64,000 nt of DNA from an uncultured Erysipelotrichaceae bacterium (lineage in GTDB: Bacteria > Bacillota_I > Bacilli_A > Erysipelotrichales > Erysipelotrichaceae): positions 62,001-126,000 of the forward strand of contig CAMCKH010000002.1 of the NCBI GenBank assembly GCA_945875435.1, read 5' to 3'. A program made the translations under genes and the position numbers. The notes under the pieces are model-generated. The model was not told where the DNA came from and did not search any database. It saw nothing but the letters and a program-made list of their open reading frames with translations. This document shows positions 34,180 to 43,307 of this stretch, piece by piece; within the stretch, counting starts at the first letter, position 1; each line of letters opens with the position of its first letter.

Positions 34180-35184
34180 ATGAAAATACTGGTTACTGGC
34201 GGCTTAGGATATATAGGATCACATACGGTAGTAGAACTTTTAAATAACAATCATAGCGTAGTGATTGTTGACAATCTGATTAATTCTAAAATAGAAGTTT
34301 TAGATAATTTAAAAATAATCACCAAGAAAGAAATAGATTTTTATCAAATAGATATTTTAAATTTTATTGAATTAGAAAAAATATTTAAAAAATATAAATT
34401 TGATGCGATTATTCATTTTGCAGGTTTAAAAGCTGTAGGTGAATCTTGTGATAAACCGCTTCTATATTACGAAAACAATGTATCTGGATCAATTAATTTA
34501 TATAATTTAGCTATTAAACACAATGTTAAAAATATTGTATTTAGCTCAAGTGCCACTGTGTATGGCGATGATTTTAAAGTTCCTTTTAAAGAAGAGTATG
34601 GACTTGGTACTTGTACCAACCCTTACGGTGAAACTAAAAAAATAAATGAAATAATCTTAACAGATCTTTCAAAAACCGATAAAGATTTAAGTGTTGTATT
34701 ACTCAGATATTTTAATCCAGTAGGTGCTTCAAAAACCCAATTACTAGGAGAAAATCCTAATGGAATTCCTAACAATCTTGTTCCTTATATCGCTAAAGTG
34801 GCTATTAAAGAATTACCATATCTTAATGTGTATGGAAATGATTATAATACCCCTGACGGAACTGCGATTAGAGATTATATCCATATAATCGATCTTGCGA
34901 AAGGCCATTTAAAAGCAGTTGAGTATGCGGTAAAAAATAAAGGTATCGAAGTCATAAATTTAGGAACAGGGAAAGGAACTTCTGTTTTAGAAATGGTAAA
35001 AGCATACGAAAAAGCTTCTAACATTAAAATAGACTATAAAATTCAACCTCGTCGTAAAGGTGATATTGAAACTTGTTTCGCCGATACTGCTAAGGCAAAG
35101 AAATTATTAAACTTTGAAACTGAATACGATATCGAAGAAATGTGTTTAGATTCATACAACTATATGATTAAAAATATAAAATGA
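34180..35184 (+). CDS. galE: UDP-glucose 4-epimerase GalE
   Basis: Interconverts UDP-glucose and UDP-galactose. This 334-residue extended short-chain dehydrogenase has the NAD loop TGGLGYIGSH (about residues 6-15), SSSATVYGD (about 123-131) and catalytic YGETK (about 148-152), plus the RYFNPVGA stretch (about 178-185). It follows rseP by 12 bp with an AGGAGG site. UDP-galactose would feed envelope polysaccharide synthesis. A UDP-GlcNAc-type epimerase cannot be excluded. Confidence 0.93.
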   Translation: MKILVTGGLGYIGSHTVVELLNNNHSVVIVDNLINSKIEVLDNLKIITKKEIDFYQIDILNFIELEKIFKKYKFDAIIHFAGLKAVGESCDKPLLYYENNVSGSINLYNLAIKHNVKNIVFSSSATVYGDDFKVPFKEEYGLGTCTNPYGETKKINEIILTDLSKTDKDLSVVLLRYFNPVGASKTQLLGENPNGIPNNLVPYIAKVAIKELPYLNVYGNDYNTPDGTAIRDYIHIIDLAKGHLKAVEYAVKNKGIEVINLGTGKGTSVLEMVKAYEKASNIKIDYKIQPRRKGDIETCFADTAKAKKLLNFETEYDIEEMCLDSYNYMIKNIK

Positions 35185-35206
35185 AGCTAGTCGCTTCATT
35201 TTTTTA
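35179..35206. terminator. Terminator between galE and lgt-ppaX
   Basis: AAATGAAGC / GCTTCATTT nine-bp hairpin with loop TAGTC and a T-run. It spans the galE stop. It may also serve the converging lgt-ppaX gene. Confidence 0.85.
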
Positions 35207-35207
35207 A

Positions 35208-36659
35208 TTATTTTAAATCACTGGTGAAATGGATATCTTTATTAACAATATCTACAATATCTTTTAAATCATCAATATAGATATTAGCATTAGCACTATC
35301 TAAATCAATTTTTCTATCAGGGTTAAAATAATAACCAACAGAATAAGCATTCGCATTTTTTGCAGCTATAATATCGTTATAGCTATCACCCACATAAATT
35401 AATTCATCTCTATTCCATTTCATAATTTTAACAGCTTTATTGATACCTTCAGGATCAGGTTTAACATTGCTAACATCATCAACCCCAATAATAATATCAA
35501 TAAATTTATCAATATTATAAATTTTTAAATTATCTAAAATGGCTTGGTGCATTTTTGAAGAAACAATTCCTACATTATAATTATTATCCTTTAAATACTT
35601 TAAAATATAATATGAATTATCCATAATTTTATTATAACTTTCAAAAATTTCTTCATTAATTTTACGATACCTTAAAATTAACTCTTCAACATCTTTACCT
35701 TTAAAATATTTAGGAAAAAGCTCATAAAGAGATGGACCTATAACTTCTTTTCTTTTATATTGATCAAATTCTTCAATTTTACCTTCTTCTTTAAATAATT
35801 CTTCAAAAGTTTTAATTATGCCTTTTTCTGTATCAATTAATGTACCATCTAAATCAAATAAAATGGTAGGTTTACTTTTTTTAAACAATTTATCAAAACA
35901 ACCAAAATAACCAACTAAACCTATTAATATAAATAAAATACTGATTAATTGTGCTATTTTAAAACTACCAATAAGCAAAGCATCACTTCTATATATTTCA
36001 ATAAAAAATCTTACAGCACCATACCAAAGTAAATAAGCGTATGTCATTTGTCCTCTTCTAAAGACATACTTTTTCAATACTAAAGCTATAATTAAAAAAC
36101 CTAAAATATTTAAACCACTTTCAACAATAAAGGTCGGAAAATAATATTTACCATTAATATACATCCCTTCTTTAATGAACCCTAATATTCCATTAAAAAA
36201 ATTTTCAGTAACTTCATAACCGTAAGCTTCTTGATTTATAAAATTACCCCATCTACCAATAGCTTGAGCTATTAAAACATTTGGTAAAATTTGATCTATT
36301 ATTTTTAAAAAAGAAACTCCTTTTCTTTTAGCATAATAATAAGCGTAACTAACTCCAAAAATTATGCCTCCGTGTATTGCTAAGCCGCCTTTGTATATTT
36401 CTAAAATTCTTAAAGGATTACTGAAAAAATAATTAAAATCATAAAAAATACAATACCACAACCTAGCACCCACAACACCTACTATCAAAACATCCATAAA
36501 TAAATCATCTAAATAAAAGTCTGGATACTTTATTTTTCTGGTATTTCTTCTGCTTAAAAAATAAACAACACTAGCCCCCAAAACAATTAGAATTGCATAA
36601 TATGTAATACTTATAGGGCCAATTTTAATAAATTCAGTTCTTGACGGAAATATTTGCAT
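35208..36659 (-). CDS. lgt: Fusion: prolipoprotein diacylglyceryl transferase (Lgt) + HAD pyrophosphatase (PpaX-like)
   Basis: One 483-residue reading frame. Residues 1-260 are Lgt, a seven-helix membrane enzyme that attaches diacylglycerol to lipobox cysteines; GGLAIHGGIIFG (about 89-100) and the signature GRWGNFINQEAYG (about 136-148) are intact. Residues 268-475 are a HAD phosphatase: motif I DLDGTLIDT (about 269-277), SSKMH (about 363-367), KPDP (about 398-401) and VGDSYND (about 417-423). The HAD part resembles PpaX/PGP. In Bacillus, hprK, lgt and ppaX are separate genes in this order; PpaX removes the pyrophosphate released by HprK. Fusion places the HAD domain at the membrane face, presumably cytoplasmic. 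Confidence 0.93.
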   Translation of the reverse strand: MQIFPSRTEFIKIGPISITYYAILIVLGASVVYFLSRRNTRKIKYPDFYLDDLFMDVLIVGVVGARLWYCIFYDFNYFFSNPLRILEIYKGGLAIHGGIIFGVSYAYYYAKRKGVSFLKIIDQILPNVLIAQAIGRWGNFINQEAYGYEVTENFFNGILGFIKEGMYINGKYYFPTFIVESGLNILGFLIIALVLKKYVFRRGQMTYAYLLWYGAVRFFIEIYRSDALLIGSFKIAQLISILFILIGLVGYFGCFDKLFKKSKPTILFDLDGTLIDTEKGIIKTFEELFKEEGKIEEFDQYKRKEVIGPSLYELFPKYFKGKDVEELILRYRKINEEIFESYNKIMDNSYYILKYLKDNNYNVGIVSSKMHQAILDNLKIYNIDKFIDIIIGVDDVSNVKPDPEGINKAVKIMKWNRDELIYVGDSYNDIIAAKNANAYSVGYYFNPDRKIDLDSANANIYIDDLKDIVDIVNKDIHFTSDLK

Positions 36660-37601
36660 CTAATCATCACCTCTTTCATTTTCCTTAATATATTCGATGG
36701 TTTGTTGGTTGAAAAGCTCAGCAATATTATGACCTTGTTCAAATAGTCTAAAATGACTAACTGCGGTTTCAATCATCACACTCACAGCTCTACCTTCTTT
36801 AACTGGAATTTCCATAGTATTCATTTCAACCCCCATAATATTCATAGTTTTAAAGCCATTAATCCCTATTCTATCTTCAGTAAAAAATTCTTTCTTCTTC
36901 AAATTTATAACAAGCGATATTTTAACTTTATCCAAAACAGAACTAGCTCCAAACATTAACGGAACATCAATAATACCAATACCTCTAATTTCTAAAAAGT
37001 TTTTAAGAATTTTATGAGATTCTCCATATAATTCATTATGAATTTTTTTAATCTCAACTCTATCATCAGCTACTAAAATATGACCTTTTTTAATTAATTC
37101 AAGTGCTAGCTCACTTTTACCAACACCACTATCTCCAATAAGCATAACTCCTAAACCATAGATATTCATCAAAACACCGTGGTAAGATCCTGTCGGAGCT
37201 AATTTATCATCTAAAAAAGCACATATTTCAACTATACTACGATAAGTTAAACTATCTGTTTCAAATACCGGGAAATTTTTTTCATTCGCAACATCAAAAA
37301 GAGCATTATCTATTTTTTCACCATTAGTGATTATGATGCAAGGTGTAAAACTATCGGTAATGATATGAAATCTTTCCCTTTTAGTTTCATAATCTAATTT
37401 ATTTATATAATAAGTTTCTTTTTTACCTATCAAAATTACCCTTTTTAAATCAATTGCTTCATTAAAACCGGTAAGTTCCAAACCTGGTCTGTTGATATCT
37501 GGGGTTATAATCCATCTATCTAAAGATTCTTCATTTCCTGTAACCTGTTTAAGTTTAAAATATTCTTTTAATTCTCTAACATATACTCTTTTATCACCCA
37601 T
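36660..37601 (-). CDS. hprK: HPr kinase/phosphorylase
   Basis: Phosphorylates and dephosphorylates Ser46 of HPr, controlling carbon catabolite repression. The 313 residues contain the Walker A GDSGVGKSE (about 155-163), the following HILVADDRVEIK segment (about 172-183) and the family signature LEIRGIGIIDVP (about 203-214). Strong AAAGGAG site; it lies one base from uvrA and abuts lgt-ppaX. Phosphorolytic dephosphorylation releases pyrophosphate, which suits the neighbouring HAD domain. The HPr gene itself is not in the window. Confidence 0.96.
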   Translation of the reverse strand: MGDKRVYVRELKEYFKLKQVTGNEESLDRWIITPDINRPGLELTGFNEAIDLKRVILIGKKETYYINKLDYETKRERFHIITDSFTPCIIITNGEKIDNALFDVANEKNFPVFETDSLTYRSIVEICAFLDDKLAPTGSYHGVLMNIYGLGVMLIGDSGVGKSELALELIKKGHILVADDRVEIKKIHNELYGESHKILKNFLEIRGIGIIDVPLMFGASSVLDKVKISLVINLKKKEFFTEDRIGINGFKTMNIMGVEMNTMEIPVKEGRAVSVMIETAVSHFRLFEQGHNIAELFNQQTIEYIKENERGDD

Positions 37602-37602
37602 T

Positions 37603-40422
37603 TTAGATAAGCTCCTTTCTTAAATATGTAGCTGTATAAGAAATTTTAGATTTTTTAACCTCTTCTGGTGTACCACAAGCTATAACTTCACCACCGTTAA
37701 CACCGCCATCAGGACCTAAATCTATTAAATAATCCGCATTTTTTAAAACATCTAAATTATGTTCAATAACCACAACACTATCACCATTATCAACTATTTT
37801 CCTTAATACTTGAATCAATTTATTTACATCTTCGCTATGTAAACCAGTTGTAGGTTCATCTAAGATAAATATTGTTTTTCCTGTTGCTTTTTTTTGAAGT
37901 TCATAAGCTAATTTAACTCTTTGTGCCTCTCCTCCAGAAAGGGTGGTAGAACTTTGACCTAATTCCAAATACCCTAACCCAACATCATAAAGTACTTTTA
38001 ATTTATTTTTAATAAGATGATGATTTTCAAAAAAAACCATCGCATCACTGACACTCATTTTTAAAACATCATAAATATTTTTACCTTTAAATCTAACATT
38101 TAAAGTTTCACTATTGTATCTTTGACCATTACAATCTTCACAATTCACATAAACATCAGGAACTAAAAGCATTGATATTTTTTTAACACCATCACCAGCA
38201 CAACTTTCACATCTTCCACCTTTAACGTTAAAACTAAATCTTCCCTTAGTATATCCTTTTGCTTTAGCATCTGGAGTTAAAGCGAATAAATCTCTAATGT
38301 CATCAAAAACACCCACATAAGTGGAAGGATTACTTCTAGGACTTCTACCAATAGGATCTTGATCTATCAAAACTATTTTATCAATATGTTCTAATCCTTT
38401 AATTTCTTGATGTTTTCCAGCTTTAATCTTAACTCTTTCAAAATGTTTCATAATACCTTTAGCTAAAATTTCATTAATTAAGGTAGATTTTCCGCTTCCA
38501 GATACCCCACTAACTCCAGTTAAAGTATTTAATGGTATTTTAACATCTATATTTTTTAAATTATTTTCACTAGCACCTATTATTTCAATATATTTACCAT
38601 TACCCTTATTTCTTTCTTTAGGGTAAGTTATTACTTTTCTTTTTGATAAATAAGCTCCTGTGATTGAGGTAGGATGATTCATTATTTCCAAAGGAGTTCC
38701 TTGTGCAACTATGTAGCCACCGTCTTTTCCAGCATAAGGACCAACATCCACAATATAATCACTAGCCTTCATCGTATCTTCATCATGTTCTACGACTATT
38801 AAAGTGTTACCTAGATCTCTAATATTCAAAAGACTATTTATCAATCTATCATTATCTTTTTGGTGAAGCCCGATGCTTGGTTCATCCAAAACATATAAAA
38901 CTCCGGTTAAAGCACTACCTATTTGAGTTGCGAGCCTTATTCTTTGAGATTCACCGCCAGATAGAGTAGAGCTCATTCGATTTAAAGTTAAATAATTTAA
39001 ACCTACATCATTTAAAAATTTAAAACGTTTTGTAAGATCTGTCAGCAACATTTGTGCAATTTCTTTTTTTGTTTTATCAAGATTTAAATTTACTAAAAAT
39101 TCATAGGCCTTATCAATGCTTAGTTTGGTAAATTCACTTATATTTAAACCACCAACCTTAACTGATAAAGATTTCTCATTCAATCTATCACCATCACAAG
39201 TAATACATTTTTTATCTTCTAAAAAACTAGCATAATAAGTCTTTGCGAAATCAGAAGTTGTTTCTAAACTTCTTCTTTCAATTAAACTTGATATCCCTTC
39301 AATATAATCATCACGGTAATAGGTGTTACCACTATCAGAAGTTAATTTATATTTTATTCTTTCTTTTGAACCTCTAGTAATAATTTCCATTTCATTGCTA
39401 TCAAAATCTTTAAGTGGTTTATCTAAATCAATCTTATAATGCACACATAAGGCTTTAAATGTTTGCCACTCAAGATTATTGGTATTTAAAATATTTTTAT
39501 AATATTTTATTCCTCCTTGATTAATACTAAGATTACTATCAGGTATTAAAAGTTCATTATCTACACTTTGACTAATTCCAAGACCATTACAAGTTACACA
39601 GGCACCTATTGGAGAATTAAAACTAAAAAAGCTAGGTTCAAGATTAGGAACGCTAAATCCGCATATATGACAAGTATTTGTGGTGGAATAAAGTTTAAAT
39701 TCAGTTTCATTTTTAACAATTACACTGCTTCCATTTAATTTTAAAGCCACTTCAATAGAATCGAAAAGTCTAGTTCTACTATCTTCTTTTAATTTAATCC
39801 TATCCACAACCACATCTATAGTATGTTTTTTATTTTTTTCTAATTCTTCTATTTCTTCCAATAGAAATAATTGTTTATTAATATATACTCTTAAAAAACC
39901 TTCTTTTCTTAATTTAGAAAAAAGTTCTTTAAAACTACCCTTGGCATTTTCTTTAATTCTTGAAAGTATCTCTATCTTACTCTCTAAGGGACTATTCATA
40001 ATATTTTTCACAATAAAATCAATAGAATTACCTTCTATTTTAATATTATGATTAGGGCAGTAAACATCACCACATCTTGCATAAAGCAATCTTAAATAAT
40101 CATAAATTTCAGTTACAGTACCAACAGTACTTCTTGGATTATTTGAAGTTGTTTTTTGATCAATACTAATCGCAGGACTTAGACCTTCAATGCTATCTAC
40201 ATCAGGTTTTTCGATTCCGCCTAAAAATTGTCTAGCATAAGAACTTAAAGACTCAATGTATCTTCTTCTTCCCTCGGCATAAATTGTATCGAAAGCTAAC
40301 GATGTTTTACCGCTACCACTTAAACCAGTCATAATTATCATTTTATTTCTTGGTAAAGTTAAGTCTATATTTTTTAAGTTATTTACTCTAGCACCTTTAA
40401 TTACTATTGAATCATTTTTCAT
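37603..40422 (-). CDS. uvrA: Excinuclease ABC subunit UvrA
   Basis: DNA-damage recognition ATPase of nucleotide excision repair; 939 residues, full length. Two ABC modules are visible: Walker A GLSGSGKTSL (about 33-42) and GVSGSGKSTL (about 636-645), with signatures LSGGESQR and LSGGEAQR. The zinc modules have CxxC pairs (CHICGF about 253, CITCDG about 409, CESCAGDG and CEDCNGQ about 735-765). uvrB is not adjacent. The ATG is seven bases after TATAAT, so the mRNA is probably leaderless. No LexA box is evident. Confidence 0.97.
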   Translation of the reverse strand: MKNDSIVIKGARVNNLKNIDLTLPRNKMIIMTGLSGSGKTSLAFDTIYAEGRRRYIESLSSYARQFLGGIEKPDVDSIEGLSPAISIDQKTTSNNPRSTVGTVTEIYDYLRLLYARCGDVYCPNHNIKIEGNSIDFIVKNIMNSPLESKIEILSRIKENAKGSFKELFSKLRKEGFLRVYINKQLFLLEEIEELEKNKKHTIDVVVDRIKLKEDSRTRLFDSIEVALKLNGSSVIVKNETEFKLYSTTNTCHICGFSVPNLEPSFFSFNSPIGACVTCNGLGISQSVDNELLIPDSNLSINQGGIKYYKNILNTNNLEWQTFKALCVHYKIDLDKPLKDFDSNEMEIITRGSKERIKYKLTSDSGNTYYRDDYIEGISSLIERRSLETTSDFAKTYYASFLEDKKCITCDGDRLNEKSLSVKVGGLNISEFTKLSIDKAYEFLVNLNLDKTKKEIAQMLLTDLTKRFKFLNDVGLNYLTLNRMSSTLSGGESQRIRLATQIGSALTGVLYVLDEPSIGLHQKDNDRLINSLLNIRDLGNTLIVVEHDEDTMKASDYIVDVGPYAGKDGGYIVAQGTPLEIMNHPTSITGAYLSKRKVITYPKERNKGNGKYIEIIGASENNLKNIDVKIPLNTLTGVSGVSGSGKSTLINEILAKGIMKHFERVKIKAGKHQEIKGLEHIDKIVLIDQDPIGRSPRSNPSTYVGVFDDIRDLFALTPDAKAKGYTKGRFSFNVKGGRCESCAGDGVKKISMLLVPDVYVNCEDCNGQRYNSETLNVRFKGKNIYDVLKMSVSDAMVFFENHHLIKNKLKVLYDVGLGYLELGQSSTTLSGGEAQRVKLAYELQKKATGKTIFILDEPTTGLHSEDVNKLIQVLRKIVDNGDSVVVIEHNLDVLKNADYLIDLGPDGGVNGGEVIACGTPEEVKKSKISYTATYLRKELI

Positions 40423-40429
40423 ATCTATA

Positions 40430-40435
40430 ATTATA
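40430..40435 (-). promoter_or_regulatory. -10 box directly before uvrA (leaderless type)
   Basis: Minus-strand TATAAT, seven bases, then ATG at 40422, with no Shine-Dalgarno. Confidence 0.55.
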
Positions 40436-40620
40436 CATTAATTTATACTTATTTATAATAAAGACTGCTTTACAAATCTAAAATAGTCATAACAATTTAA
40501 GATAAGTAATTATGGTGTAGGAAACCCTTGTTCTTACTTGTGATTAGAAATACACTTAACAAATTACTTTTTATATTTCAAAACAAAGATAAGGTTAGCT
40601 AAAATTTGTTAAAATCTATT
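40436..40620. other. Intergenic region between uvrA and the GDPD gene
   Basis: About 185 bp with no gene. It contains a ten-bp inverted repeat, TTAACAAATT (40556-40565) and AATTTGTTAA (40603-40612), separated by 37 bp. No role can be assigned. Confidence 0.4.
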
Positions 40621-40652
40621 TTAAAAAGTTAGTATCACTAACTTTTTATTTT
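40621..40652 (-). terminator. Terminator of the msrC-GDPD operon
   Basis: AAAAAGTTAGT / ACTAACTTTTT hairpin with T-rich flank, 12 bp beyond the GDPD stop. Confidence 0.8.
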
Positions 40653-40663
40653 TATAATAATTA

Positions 40664-42457
40664 TTAATTTAATAAATTATCAATAACAATTTCTATATCA
40701 CTTCTTTTTTCTCTTTTCTCAATCCCTAATTTAACACATTTAACACAGTCGGTAATAATACCATCTATTTCCATATTCACAAATTTCGCTATAGATTCTT
40801 CGCTATTAACAGTCCAAACTACTACTTTTTTTCCTTTTGATTTTATACTATCTATTTTTTCAATCGTAGCTTCTCTTTCTTCCATAATTAAAATATCCCC
40901 TTTTAATTCGTCAACTTTTCCAAACGCAAAGAAATATAAAAAACCACTTGTAACTTCAGGATATTTTTCTTCAATATATTCAATCAATGAATAATCCAAA
41001 GATATTAAAGCAACTTCTTGAATCATATTTTTTGACTTTACAATTTCAACAACATCATCAACCATTTTAAAATCTGCACTAACACCTTTTAATTCAATAT
41101 ATAAACCTATTTTTCCTTTTGCAGCATCTAAAAATTCTTCCAAAGTTGCGACTTTATAAGAAGGTCTAGAAGTATCAAACAAATCTTTAACACTTAATTG
41201 TTTAATTTCAAACAAACTCATTTCTTGTGCTTTTCTTTTATCATTCGCAACACGCAAAAAGTCAGAATCATGATTAATAATGTAATAGCCATCTTTAGTT
41301 CTTTGAACATCTATCTCACTCCAAGAAATCTTTTCTTCAATAGCTTTCTTTAAACTTTCAACTGTATTTTCCGCAGCCAAATCTCCCCCACCACGATGAG
41401 CTACTATTTCAATTTTATGATTAAACTTAAAAATTTCATCAAAATATGTTGCAGCAACTTTACTAAAAATAATATTAAATGAAATAATTAAAAATACTAT
41501 AATACTAAAAAATAATAATTTCAAAAATACTTTAGTATCTTTATCTTTAATTACAATTTCGTTTTCAAAAATATTACCTTCATTCTTGTTATAACGATAA
41601 AACACATTGGTTAAAATATAAGAAAAGATAGGCATAGACATAAAAGCTATTAAAAACAAATACTCACTCAAAAACATTGTAATTAAAATAAGATATTCTT
41701 TAGTCAATGTTAAAATATTAAATGCTCTACAAATAATGCAAGTAAGTACCAAAATAAAGCTGCCTATTAAAATAAATAAACCTACATTCACAAATATGCT
41801 TTTTATAATTTCAAAAATTAAAGACTTATAATATTTTAAAAATAATATTCTTGATTTTTTTAAAGATTGTACAATATCATTTTTTAATATCAAAATATAA
41901 TGAAAAATAAAACAATGAATAATACTAACCACAAATAAAATTATTAATAACCCTATATAAATAGATGTATAAAACGTGTTATTAAAAATCACATCGGTAA
42001 TAAAATTTGGAATTTCAAATTGTTTTAATAAATTAATAGTAAAACCAATTCCAGTTAAAGGAACTATCAGTGCTACATATAATAAAACAAATAATCCTGA
42101 TGGTTTTAAAAAAGATTTTAAACTTTTTTGTACTAAAATTAAAATACTTCTAATACTAAAATTAGTTTTTCCTTCACAAATCAATGATCCTATATATATG
42201 AAAGCATTAATATCTACTCCGATTAAAATTATAAATAATAAAATAACTATAAATAAGAAAAATATACCTTGTATACTAAACAAAAACCTTATAAAATTAC
42301 TACTAGAAACACTACTTCTGCCACTACTTTTAAGCAATAAATCAATGATAATTGAACTTAACGGCAAAATAAATAAAGTTACAATTCCTTTAGTTACAAT
42401 TTGGTATTTTAAATATATCCATAAAATATTAATCGATTTAATAATTTTTTCCTTCAT
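40664..42457 (-). CDS. Membrane glycerophosphodiester phosphodiesterase
   Basis: Hydrolyses glycerophosphodiesters (lipid or teichoic-acid derived) to glycerol-3-P. The 597-residue protein has an N-terminal membrane domain of about 330 residues with eight or so helices (GDPD-associated membrane domain). The catalytic domain begins at IVAHRGGGDLAAENTVESL (about 351-369, with the HR and E..EN motif), then SEIDVQRTKDG (about 378-388) and NHDSDFLR (about 394-401). YIELKG (about 448-453) and the final GIITD follow. The catalytic domain probably faces outside. It overlaps or abuts the msrC-like gene upstream. Confidence 0.92.
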   Translation of the reverse strand: MKEKIIKSINILWIYLKYQIVTKGIVTLFILPLSSIIIDLLLKSSGRSSVSSSNFIRFLFSIQGIFFLFIVILLFIILIGVDINAFIYIGSLICEGKTNFSIRSILILVQKSLKSFLKPSGLFVLLYVALIVPLTGIGFTINLLKQFEIPNFITDVIFNNTFYTSIYIGLLIILFVVSIIHCFIFHYILILKNDIVQSLKKSRILFLKYYKSLIFEIIKSIFVNVGLFILIGSFILVLTCIICRAFNILTLTKEYLILITMFLSEYLFLIAFMSMPIFSYILTNVFYRYNKNEGNIFENEIVIKDKDTKVFLKLLFFSIIVFLIISFNIIFSKVAATYFDEIFKFNHKIEIVAHRGGGDLAAENTVESLKKAIEEKISWSEIDVQRTKDGYYIINHDSDFLRVANDKRKAQEMSLFEIKQLSVKDLFDTSRPSYKVATLEEFLDAAKGKIGLYIELKGVSADFKMVDDVVEIVKSKNMIQEVALISLDYSLIEYIEEKYPEVTSGFLYFFAFGKVDELKGDILIMEEREATIEKIDSIKSKGKKVVVWTVNSEESIAKFVNMEIDGIITDCVKCVKLGIEKREKRSDIEIVIDNLLN

Positions 42458-42460
42458 AGA

Positions 42461-42937
42461 TTAATATTTATTTTCTTTCAAATAATTGAAAAGAATAGCA
42501 CCTTTCTTTTCACTAATAATTTGTGCAATATTTTCAAATAGATTTTTATCTTCCTCACTAAATCTACTAAACAATGGAGAATCAACATCAATCACAGCTA
42601 AAACATTACCATTATAAATAATTGGTACCACAAGTTCACTATTGCTGGCACTATCACAAGCGATATGATCTTCAAATTTATGAACATCTTCAACTATAAT
42701 ACTGGTTTTATTTCTAGCCGCATAACCACAAACCCCTCTATTTAAAGCAATTCTAGTACACGCAACCTTTCCTTGAAAAGTTCCAAGAACCAATTCATCA
42801 TCTTTCATAAAATAAAAACCTACCCAATTAAGATTGTTTAAACTTTCATTAATCAAAGCTGTTATGTTTGATAAAGATGCGATTAAATCTTTCTCTTCCA
42901 ACAAATATTTAATTTGATTTATAATAATTTCATTCAT
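42461..42937 (-). CDS. msrC: Free methionine-(R)-sulfoxide reductase (GAF domain)
   Basis: Reduces free Met-R-sulfoxide using a GAF-domain active site. The 158 residues contain the three family cysteines: VACTRIALNRGVCGYAA (Cys near 79 and 89) and HIACDSASNSELVVP (Cys near 113). AVIDVDSP (about 133-140) is the GAF core. A GAGGG site lies close to the start. It is first in a two-gene unit with the GDPD gene. Confidence 0.95.
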   Translation of the reverse strand: MNEIIINQIKYLLEEKDLIASLSNITALINESLNNLNWVGFYFMKDDELVLGTFQGKVACTRIALNRGVCGYAARNKTSIIVEDVHKFEDHIACDSASNSELVVPIIYNGNVLAVIDVDSPLFSRFSEEDKNLFENIAQIISEKKGAILFNYLKENKY

Positions 42938-43278
42938 ATTTTTACCCTCAACATAATAATATTATAACTTATTATTATTTTTGTTTTTAAAATATTCTCT
43001 CACTATAGTGATAACTTTTGTTTGATAAAGTCTAGTCGCATTAAAATATCTTAACGATGAATTTATCATATTGGTAAACCTATCTATTTGAACTACTTAT
43101 TATCTAAAGCCAAAGAGATTGCAACAACAATCTTTCAATACCGTTTAAATAAATTGTATCAACACATTTATTTGAGCATAGCTTATTCAACATTATTGAC
43201 TAAAGTAACAAAACACTGTTTTAAATAATTTAATAATATTGCATTCTATATATAAGTTATTTTTTTGAAAGATTTTAA
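42938..43278. other. Intergenic region without an intact gene; possible gene relic
   Basis: About 340 bp. A perfect 12-bp palindrome TCACTATAGTGA lies at 43000-43011, upstream of msrC. On the plus strand 43061-43228 stays open for 55 codons and ends in TAA, but has no ATG or ribosome-binding site. It reads KPIYLNYLLSKAKEIATTIF and on. It may be a relic (for example of a transposase) or chance. Confidence 0.35.
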
Positions 43279-43307
43279 AAATAAAAGAGTTTTTAACTCT
43301 TTTATTT
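43279..43307 (-). terminator. Terminator of the thiolase-mvaS operon
   Basis: Perfect 13-bp hairpin AAATAAAAGAGTT / AACTCTTTTATTT overlapping the mvaS stop. Confidence 0.85.

Noticed and set aside
43061-43228. 55-codon open frame as a real gene
   Set aside because: No ATG/GTG start or ribosome-binding site and no recognisable family; kept only as a possible relic.
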